Under the pieces are notes generated by a model. It was not told the origin of the DNA and made no database searches. It worked only from the letters and a program-made list of their open reading frames with translations. A stretch of 64,000 bases of DNA from NCBI RefSeq assembly GCF_027887165.1, contig NC_077228.1, positions 105,624,260 through 105,688,259 on the forward strand, in the 5' to 3' direction. Made by a program: the position numbers and the translations under genes. This DNA is from Monodelphis domestica. Lineage: Eukaryota > Chordata > Mammalia > Didelphimorphia > Didelphidae. Shown one piece after another: positions 56,559 through 64,000 of this stretch. Every line of letters starts with the position of its first letter. The stretch's first letter is position 1.

Positions 56559-59500
56559 CTGCAGGGGATGGGAAGAGGAGAAATGCAGCTGAGACTCCAC
56601 ATTGATCCAGGGTGTGGGGGATGTTCCCAGAGGCTCCATGTTATTAACTAGTGTTAAGGAATGGAGGAAGTAGCCACAAACACAGCCATTGGTAGCCACA
56701 CCCTTTCCATGGACTCAGAGAAGAATAGAAATGAAGTGGGTCTTTGAGGTGGTCTCAACCCTTTCAGACATGGAAGGTGGAAACTCTACTTACGGGTTTT
56801 TCCATTTAAACCAGAAACCAGGATGGAGGAGGTCAGGACCTTGATGCTGAGGGAGAGGGAATAGGAGGGGACAGCATCAGGAATGTCCAGGAAGTTGTTA
56901 CCTGTAGGAGGTTGATCCAAGGTGAACCAGAGTTTAAATCGTTCTGGATATCGGGCCTGCAATTCCTCCAGATCTTCTCGGAGGATTATATCCTTCTCAG
57001 TCTAAAATGTCAGGGAAAGAGAAAGTAAACTCCTCTAGAACCATCCAACACCCCTCTCCCCGCCCCCCAAAGGAAAACCCAAGCAAAAGCCTGATCTCTA
57101 AAGCAACACCTCAATCTCTAGCTCTATATATATAGCTCTATAATGGTCCCTTAATTAGTGGGGGAAAACATTTATTAAAGGAATAGCTCCAAATTCTAGA
57201 AAATAAGAATTTCAAAGAGCTAAACTGAAGGTAAATAAAAAGATCATAGTTGGAACCCTCTCATTTCACAATTGAGGAAACAAAGTCAGAGATATGATTT
57301 GCCCAAGGTCACACAGGAAGCATACCATTTGGGATAGGAGCCCAGTTCCTCCATCCTCCCACTTTCTAGAAACAAGTTCATGCTCTCATTTCCAACAGTC
57401 AAATCTCAGACTATTGCTGGGATGGGTTTGAAACAGTCTCCAGCCCTAGTTTATGGTACCCATGAGTATCATGCCCCACAGTCATCAGCCATTCTGCAGT
57501 CCTGGTACAGAGTAAATCCAACCAACCTGGTTGGCAAACAGTAGAAAGCACTGGGTTGGATCTTCAGGGTCCTTTAGGATGGCCCGGATGAGCTGCAACA
57601 TTGGGGTGATCCCTAAATAAAGACCATTCCCCTTTGTTGTTATGTATCAGGAAGGACTGCTCCTGCCAAAAGCCTGGTTAACTCTTTTTCTCAATCCCAC
57701 TTATTACCTACTCCATGTATTTACTCCATTTCCCATTCTCTCAGCATCCTGATTCTTTCTCCCCTCTGGTTTTCAAGGGCTTCTCTGTTTCCAAATAGGA
57801 ATTACTCTTAACCCCAGAAAAATCTCAAGTATGAATTTTTACTGAGTGCTTTGGGTAAATCTGGTACAGGATTTATATTCATTCAAATGGTAAATTCATT
57901 TAAAGAATATAAGAATGTCTAAAATAAATTCCAGTCTAGGGCTCGAGTTGAAAGAAACACCTGTCAGCAAATATCTAATGATTCAGTGAGAGGCTGCATA
58001 TCCATCTTCTGCAGAGCCATTCTGATTTATTTCTTTCCATACCAATCCAAAAAGGTCTGGATTTGAGATCATATGAGATGCCTCTTGATTTCAATCCCCC
58101 TTTTTTATTTTTCACAGCAACCCATCATTACCAATCCAGCTATGGGCATCTAACCCTTCCAAGTATCACTTGCTACCAGCATCATGACAATAGCCAACAG
58201 CATTGGGGGTAGACACAAGGACAACACACACCTGTCCCTCCGGCAATCATTCCCACCTTCTTTGCCACTCGGGGTTCTGCTGGAGATTTCTTGCTGGGGT
58301 GAATGTCAAACTTCCCTGAAAGAAGCCAAGGATAGAGAGGCAAAGGGGAAGTCAATATAAGGAACTGAAAATAAAAATGTAGGAGTAACCCTGGGTGCAC
58401 TTTATTAAGTAATTATGAACCTTCATTTTGGAACCTCAGTGCAGTGGCAAATTTATTCATAGACTAGTTGCAGTATTCAAAGTGACCTGGCTACTGAGAG
58501 CAATATATCTTGGAAATATGAGTAGGGGTAGGCCACCTGTCTCTCATTACTGCCAGATCCCAGTATTCTTAGGGAAGAGAAGTGTTGTTCTGGGGCTACA
58601 TCATGAGTCATGAGCAATCTTAGGCACTGAAGATGCCTTGCTGGTGAGACAAACAGGCACAGGGCCAGGTGTGACTCAACATTCCCTAGGAGACACCAGT
58701 AGGACTCAGGGGGTTAGGCTAACAGGCCCAGCTGTTGCAATAGGGGAAGAAGAGGGAGGAACAGCTATGAAATTTATCTCTAGTTCACTCTGAAGAGTAG
58801 GTTGAGAAAGCTCTTTTGAGGAGCAGAGAAGAAAACTAAATGTTTGTCCTGGTCATATCTATGTGTTACAACTGATGTATTTAGGACCATGGCTGTTCCC
58901 TCTAGCAGAGGAGACTAGATATTATATTACCAGAGCTATGCTTATGTGGAAAAGGAGCCCTAGGTTTAGATGTATAAAAAATAAAAGAGGTATGTATAAT
59001 GCAGATAACATTCAAATTGCACACAATGATTAAAAGGCCTCAGAACCTAAAAAACTAGAGGTAGGATTAAGAAGCAGTAGGGCTGTCTCATATCTAAAAC
59101 ATATAGAAAACTTGGTCAAATTTATGGGAATAAGACCCATCCCCAACTGACAAATGGGCAAAAGATATGAACAGACTGTTTTTGAATGAAGAAATAAAAG
59201 CCATATAGAGGTATATGAAAAAATGCTTTAAATTATTACTGATTAGAGAAATATACAAACCAAAATAATTCTGAGGTATCACCTCACACCTATCAGATTG
59301 GCCAAAGTGACAAATGTTGGAGAGGATGTGGAAAATGAAGGCATTAATACACTGTTGGTTGAACTGTGAACTGATCCAATAATTTTAGAGAACAATTTGG
59401 AATTACACCCAGAGAGCTATAAAACTGTATATACCCTGAGACCCAGCAAGGTTTCCCAAGGAGATCAGTGAAAAGGGAAAACAACCTTTATTGTCCAAAA

Positions 59501-61934
59501 TATTTATAGCAGCTCTCTTTGTGGCAAAGAATTGGAAATTGAGGGATGTCCATCATTTGGGGAATGGCTGGTCTAATTGTAGCATATAATTGTGATGGAA
59601 TACTACTGCACTGTAATGAACTATGAGCAAATTGAATTTTTTAAACCTGGAAAGGGGAGTGATGGAAGGCAAGGAGAGAACATGAATTGGAGGATGTCAG
59701 AAAAGGATTATTAAAAATTGTATCACTATGTAGTCTGGAAATTTCTTTCATTAAAAAAGCTTGGAAAGAACTCCATGACATAAAGAAGAATGTGATGAGT
59801 AGAGCCAAGAGAACATTATATACAGCTACAGATTTAATATTTGAATAATAACTTGTGGATGTTTCTCTTCAGAGAATGATTTGAAAAAATGGAAATATGA
59901 AAGATATAATCTATATATACACAACTGTTTGCCAAATGATGTCGTCTATGGTATGGGGAAGGGAGAAAGGAATTGTGTTATCTGGAAATAAATTCTATTA
60001 ATAAAGAAAGAAAAAAGAATAAGCAGTAGGGGCTGATACCTTTCCCATTATAAGTGAGCATTCCACTTGGCCCCCGAAACTCCACCATATCTCCAATCTT
60101 TAGGCTGTCAAGGTACTGAGACATCTTTCCACCCTCAGGGAATTTGGCATGTACTCCTTTCAAGTAGATCTGCATTGAGGAGAGAATGGCATCTAACCAA
60201 TTTCATCAGCTATATAACCTCATTTTTCCCAATTACATTTCTAGCTTTTTCTTCACAGATATAACCCAAACTTCAGAAATTCCACATTTCTGGTTGCTGA
60301 GTCAGTTGGTTGACTGATCTTGAGTTTAGGGCAAGGATTGTACATACTCCTTTTCTCCATCCCACAAAGGCTACCTGTCCTCAATAGACCCAGTGAATTC
60401 TCAGAAAATCCAGGAAAATATTGGGGAGGGGGAACAAAGGAAGAATATTTGAGACCCTATTTCATACCTTGATGACTAGATCCACATAGCCCTTGTTATC
60501 ATCACTGGTGACAGGTGTGTAAGGTCGGACAACCAAGTTGCCATCAATTCGGGCAGAGAGGTAGACATGTTTTCCTGATGACCATGTAGAAAGTTCAGTG
60601 TGAGGGTGAGCAGCCTGGAAAATCCTCCAGCCCTTCCTGCTTTCTTATTCAGTGAGTTTTAAAGTAGCTTTTGAATTTGAGCCCACCTATTCTCTTTGTT
60701 CCAGGTCAGAATGAGTCATGGAGCAAAAGAAGAGTGTGCTCAGTACTCATTCTAGATATAGCAAAGTTTTACATGGGGCTACCTATGAAGAGAGGAGATC
60801 CTTTCTTGCTCCTAGTCAGATCCCCAATGATCCATCAGACAAAATTAGAAGAACCTTGGACATTTGTCCCAGAGCCCCAGTAAGGGGTTGTGGGGAAGAG
60901 AGATGGCCCAGGTGAATGAAAGGATTAGATTATGGAAATTAACAGTCTCTTACCCTAACAAGAGTCAGCAACAATGATATCAAGTCCAGGGGGATGGAAG
61001 GGGGCAAAAAAATGAAAACCACACCCTAGCAATGGGACATTATGGCATTTACCAGACTGGAAACGGAATCATGAAATACAAGGAAATCTGGGATCCAGGG
61101 GAAAAGAGGAGAAATGGAATAATAGGAGGAGGAAAAGAAGGCTCCTGTTCTTTCTATGCAGTGATCAGGAAGCATCTCCTTTCCTAGACCTCTGCCCACC
61201 AGAGATCTTACCTATGGGTAGTCCCAGGATGTGATGGGCAGAAGGCAGGGCAAAACGGAATTTCTTGGTGTTGTGGCTGACAGTCTACAAGTTAAAAGCA
61301 CATCTCAGTATATGACCACTACTACCCCCTTGTCTTCTTTTCTAAGCTCCTTTCCCATCCCCACCTCCAACACACATTTCCCCACACATAACTTGCCGTC
61401 TTATCCAGCAGTCTCAGCAAGTACTTCTCATTGGGGTCCAGAAGAGTGACGGGCGCCCTTCGAGACCTACGAACCAGGTAGGAGCCTAGGGCCAAACCTA
61501 GCAGGGACAGGAGTCCCACCCCCAAGGAGGCCAGCAGGGCAGTGCTCTGTGGGAGACAGGAGTCAGAGTGAGGGACTGGGTGGGTCAGTTCAGGAGCCCT
61601 GGGACGCTTCACAAGCCGAGCCTCCAGATCGCCCAGCACCTAGATGGTGTTGCTGGAGAACCAGGATGTCCCAGGGTCTAGGGTAAGGCGCGTCTTGGGG
61701 GTCTGAGACAGGTAACAGGGATGTCTCCAAAAACGGGCGTTGGGTTGGGCAGGGGAAGGGATCCCGGGTCTGGGCATGGGTGCAGGTAGAATGAGGGGCG
61801 GAGTTCACGTGGGATGCAGAGTAGAGCTGCAGAATACAGGGGCCTAGGAGTTCCGATAAGGGGGAGACAGAGGGGGCAAAGCTGGGTAGAGGTAGGCGTG
61901 AAAGGTAGGAGGCTCTCACCGGCTGGATCCCCAT
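56386..61934 (-). CDS. CYB5R1: CYB5R1, NADH-cytochrome b5 reductase 1 (complete coding sequence)
   Basis: Membrane-anchored flavoenzyme that passes electrons from NADH through FAD to cytochrome b5 or similar acceptors. Nine exons (61934-61920, 61546-61397, 61284-61212, 60574-60468, 60169-60040, 58315-58232, 57612-57527, 57001-56902, 56558-56386) join to 305 codons plus TGA, the human length. Seen in order: one N-terminal membrane helix (about 9-28, [19 protein letters not shown]), the FAD-binding RPYTPVTS (96-103), FAD-contacting GGKMSQYL (128-135), NADH-binding GGTGITPM (184-191), CGPPPM (278-283) and the C-terminal KMRFTY typical of the family. Eight introns obey the AG rule; intron 2 starts with GC, not GT. 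The next human gene, TMEM183A, is not in view. Confidence 0.99.
56902..57001 (-). CDS. CYB5R1: CYB5R1 coding exon 8
   Basis: Residues 216-248 plus one base, [20 protein letters not shown] to ...TLDQPPT. Acceptor cattttag, donor ACAG|GTAACA. Confidence 0.98.
57527..57612 (-). CDS. CYB5R1: CYB5R1 coding exon 7
   Basis: Residues 188-215, [17 protein letters not shown] to ...LLFANQ. Acceptor ttatttag, donor CAG|GTTGGT. Confidence 0.98.
58232..58315 (-). CDS. CYB5R1: CYB5R1 coding exon 6
   Basis: Residues 160-186, [20 protein letters not shown] to GMIAGGT, first part of the NADH-binding motif. Acceptor ctttcag, donor ACAG|GTGTGT. Confidence 0.98.
58316..60039 (-). other. CYB5R1: CYB5R1 intron 5
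   Basis: The longest intron of the gene, about half of it L1 (59093-60020). 58316-59090 shows no repeat I can name. The short introns 57002-57526 (MIR-like piece at about 57230-57340), 57613-58231 and 60575-61211 also hold nothing further that I recognise. Confidence 0.75.
59093..60020 (+). mobile_element. L1 LINE 3' fragment in CYB5R1 intron 5
   Basis: 'ccccaactgacaaatgggca', 'cacacctatcagattggcca', 'atttatagcagctctctttg', 'ggggaatggctggtctaatt' are L1 3' landmarks. About 59640-59755 looks like a second L1 tail spliced into it. It ends in 'aataaagaaagaaaaaag' close to exon 5. Confidence 0.78.
60040..60169 (-). CDS. CYB5R1: CYB5R1 coding exon 5
   Basis: Residues 116-158, [20 protein letters not shown] to ...MLTYNGK. 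Acceptor caatgcag, donor AAAG|GTATCA. An L1 tail ends about 20 bases beyond the donor. Confidence 0.98.
60468..60574 (-). CDS. CYB5R1: CYB5R1 coding exon 4
   Basis: Residues 81-115, [20 protein letters not shown]... to ...DLVIK, with the flavin-binding RPYTPVTS. Acceptor gtcatcag, donor AAG|GTATGA. Confidence 0.98.
61212..61284 (-). CDS. CYB5R1: CYB5R1 coding exon 3
   Basis: Residues 56-79 plus one base, [19 protein letters not shown] to GLPI. Acceptor acttgtag, donor ATAG|GTAAGA. Confidence 0.97.
61397..61546 (-). CDS. CYB5R1: CYB5R1 coding exon 2
   Basis: Residues 6-55, [10 protein letters not shown]... to ...LLRLLDKT: membrane anchor and start of the reductase domain. Acceptor ctcccacag. 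The donor is ACG|GCAAGT, a GC donor, fixed by the frame of the next exon (TVSHNTKKF). Confidence 0.95.
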
Positions 61935-62010
61935 GGTCAAGTGCGGAGTCCGCTCCCTAAGGCTCCCAGGCCCGATCCCACAATGCGCCGCGGGGCGGGG
62001 CGGGGCAGGA
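61900..62010 (-). promoter_or_regulatory. CYB5R1: CYB5R1 core promoter region
   Basis: Short GC-rich block next to the start codon with GC boxes ('ggggcggggcggggc' at about 61993-62007) and 'cccacaatgcgccgcgg', which resembles a ZNF143-type site. No TATA box. The transcription start is not defined by sequence alone. Confidence 0.6.
61920..61934 (-). CDS. CYB5R1: CYB5R1 coding exon 1
   Basis: Five codons, MGIQP, in the context gaccATGGGG (Kozak G at +4). Donor CCG|GTGAGA. Confidence 0.93.
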
Positions 62011-62019
62011 CCAGACTGG

Positions 62020-62250
62020 GAAGGATAGTGAGAAAAAAGAAGGGGAGGAGAAAGGAGGGAAGGAAGGCGAGAAGATAGAAAAGATGAAAGGAAGAGGAGG
62101 GAAGGAAAGAAAAGAGAGAGGAGCGAAAAGGAAGTAGAGGAGGGAAGCGAAGAAAGGAAGATAGGAGGGGAGAGGAAAGGAAAAGAGGAGAGAGTAATGG
62201 AAAATAAGGGAGAGGAGCAGAAGAGGTGAAAGAAAGAAAGAAGCTCCATT
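62020..62250 (+). repeat. Polypurine low-complexity tract
   Basis: About 230 bases of nearly pure A/G on the plus strand just upstream of CYB5R1. The 219-codon minus-strand frame over it and exon 1 is compositional. Confidence 0.9.
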
Positions 62251-62525
62251 ATTCTCCTATATTAAAAATCTTGTTGCTGTATTTTAAATTTCCGTTCTCT
62301 CAAGTATTATATTTTATTTAAAATAAATGTTTGTTTTCTTTTGCTTTTATGACACTACATTTCTCTGCTTCTAGAAAGACACCCATTATAAGAATTTGTT
62401 TTAAAGGAATTTAAAAAAAAGTTCCACAAAACTAACCAATAAATCAAAGAGATATCACCTTACAGGTAGTATTCCTCACCCATGGTTCCTCTTTCTCTAT
62501 GGAGAAGTATCTCACACTCATTTCT

Positions 62526-62698
62526 TTTTTGTCTTTTTTTTTAAAAACCCTTACCTTCCATCTTCCATTGGCTCCAAGGCAGAAGAGTGGTAAGGGCTAG
62601 GCAATGGGGGTCAAGTGACTTGCCCAGGGTCACATTTGAATCTAGGACTTCCCATCTCTAGGCCTGGTTCTCAATCCACTGAGCTACCCAGCTGCCCC
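62526..62698 (-). repeat. SINE with perfect 15-bp target duplication
   Basis: Internally shortened tRNA-derived SINE. ctcacactcatttct flanks it at 62511-62525 and 62699-62713. Confidence 0.9.
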
Positions 62699-63134
62699 CT
62701 CACACTCATTTCTAATTAAGATTTGAGAGCAGGGAAATATATTAGAAATCAGGTGTTTTCTGTAAAAAAGCCACCACAAGAAAACTCTGGTCACAGGCTT
62801 TACTGTATTCTCTTCCTCTTTGGGAACCTAACCTCAGTGAAAATATCCAACTGTGTCAATCCTTTTTCTTTTTGCCCCTGTTTGAATCTTCTTAGAGTTT
62901 AAGGGCAAGAGAGTGGTATTTAAGGAGCCATTTTGGGGAAGTGGAAGGAAGACTAGGCTTGAAGTTGCATGACTTGAATTGAATTTCCAGTTGTAAAATT
63001 TACTTGCTGTGAGACCCTGATCTTCAGGCTTTTCATTTGTAAATTTCAGATGATATTTGTACCACCTACTTTTCAAGTTCATAGGTGTATAATGCTGGAA
63101 GGGACCTTGGTGTCAACTAGTTCAATTCTCTCTC

Positions 63135-63227
63135 TTTTTTTTTTTAAACTCTTACCTTCTGTCCTAGCATCAATTCAAAGATTGGAGAGGAGCAAGGACT
63201 AAACAATTGTGGTTGAATAACTTGCCT
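63135..63227 (-). repeat. SINE fragment interrupted at the LTR
   Basis: 'tttttttttttaaactcttacc' through 'aataacttgcc' is the tail half of a SINE; the rest is not found on the other side of the LTR. Confidence 0.7.
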
Positions 63228-63668
63228 TGTGGGTGAATGTGTGGAGACAAAAGAATTAATTTGTTCTTCTCAAGGTGGGGGACCTCAAGTATGGTCTGTT
63301 ATTACCACTGGCCTAGTGAGTTGGGAGGCTGCTTATTTCAAGAAAGCAAACCAATTGGCTATCCTGCCTCCTTATCTCCTCTGACCTTATGGAGCCATAG
63401 CTTATGCTATGTAACTTGTTGCTTTCTGATTGGCTAGACTTTCATGCCTAGATTGTAAATTTGGCACCCCAGATCATGGGGCATCTGACTGAGAGGGGAG
63501 GGGGCTTTGTGTCAAGAATCTATAAAATGCTTATATCTGTACCCATTGCCATTAGGGAGTGTCTCTTTACTTATGAGTAAGAATAAAGACTGTATCTAGG
63601 ACTACTCACTCTCTGACTTTAGGTTTGTAATTATAATTTGGGTGGATGGTCTTCTATTTCATCCCACA
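63228..63668 (+). mobile_element. Solo LTR of an endogenous retrovirus (fossil)
   Basis: Begins TGTGGGTGAATG and ends CATCCCACA, so the ends form a short inverted repeat TGTGGG...CCCACA. Inside are a TATAAAA box at 63521 and AATAAA at 63582 in the right order for U3-R-U5. This suits a gammaretrovirus-like (class I) LTR of 441 bases. No internal viral sequence adjoins it. A clean target duplication is not seen. Confidence 0.7.
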
Positions 63669-63689
63669 CAGTGAAGAAAAGGTGATGTA

Positions 63690-63883
63690 GGGGCAGCTGG
63701 TGGCTCAATGGATTGAGAGCCAGGCCTGAAGTCAGGAGGACCTGGGTTCAAATTTGGCCTCAGATATTTCCTAGCTGTGTGATCCTGGGTAAGTCACTTA
63801 ACCCCAGTTATCAAGCCCTTATTGCTTTTTTGCCTTCCAACCAATATTTAGTATTGATTCTAAGAAGGAAGGAAAGGGTTTTT
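63690..63883 (+). repeat. tRNA-derived marsupial SINE
   Basis: 'ggggcagctggtggctcaat' to 'gaaagggtttttttttg'. Beyond it, to the window edge, nothing is recognised. Confidence 0.85.
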
Positions 63884-64000
63884 TTTTGTTTGGCTTTTAA
63901 GAAAAGAAATGAAAAGGGGGTCTGATATGAGAGATGTTGCAGCATTAGGATTAACAGGATTTGACAACAATTAGATATTGGAGGTGAGAGAAAAATGGCT

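Noticed and set aside
61590-62249. A 219-codon minus-strand frame
   Set aside because: It reads the purine tract as Ser/Leu/Phe/Pro, then runs through CYB5R1 exon 1 and intron 1 in the wrong frame.

Overview
This is a stretch of vertebrate nuclear DNA, almost certainly from a marsupial. The exons encode mammalian proteins nearly identical (from memory) to their human orthologues. The spaces between them are filled with a tRNA-headed SINE ending in 'taagggttt'+A(n), Mar1-type CORE-SINEs, MIR, L2, CR1/L3, L1 with a marsupial-type 3' end, and small hAT and mariner-like DNA elements, a mix I associate with marsupials. Repeat family names are from memory; no database search was possible. The species cannot be fixed.

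Three protein-coding genes lie head to tail on the minus strand in the order known from human 1q32.1: CYB5R1 (start codon 61934, stop 56386), ADIPOR1 (start 36496, stop 29156, non-coding exon 1 ending at 54501) and KLHL12 (start 14976, running off the left edge after the exon at 4069-4183). All 21 coding exons were placed to the base from reading frame and splice sites. CYB5R1 gives a complete 305-residue protein from nine exons and ADIPOR1 a complete 375-residue protein from seven. KLHL12 contributes its first five coding exons (273 codons: BTB, BACK and the linker before the kelch propeller). CpG-rich promoters lie at about 20.75-21.75 kb (KLHL12), 54.24-54.83 kb (ADIPOR1) and 61.9-62.0 kb (CYB5R1). 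Poly(A) signals for ADIPOR1 (28097) and CYB5R1 (55737) close those two genes.

Layout: 1-21.3 kb KLHL12 with SINE-rich introns, a U6 snRNA relic, a CR1/L3 relic and a pure (ACT)28 microsatellite; 21.3-28.1 kb intergenic, with L2 relics and two hAT elements bounded by 8-bp duplications; 28.1-54.8 kb ADIPOR1, whose roughly 18-kb first intron holds a RAB9A retrocopy, a SINE-in-SINE-in-mariner stack, a long minus-strand L1 carrying three further insertions, and a CR1/L3 relic carrying a 7SL retrocopy and a SINE; 54.8-55.7 kb a polypyrimidine tract and short intergenic gap; 55.7-62.0 kb CYB5R1; 62.0-64.0 kb purine-rich DNA, SINEs and a solo-LTR fossil.

The genes are unrelated in function: a CUL3 ubiquitin-ligase adaptor, an adiponectin receptor/ceramidase and a membrane NADH-cytochrome b5 reductase. 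They are neighbours by conserved synteny, not as an operon. I found no sign of a new biological system. The points most worth a second look are a GC-AG intron in CYB5R1, a KLHL12 start codon that differs from the human one I remember, the dated nests of transposons, an unidentified ~320-bp insert in the L1 and an unidentified open-frame segment near 52.1-52.6 kb.
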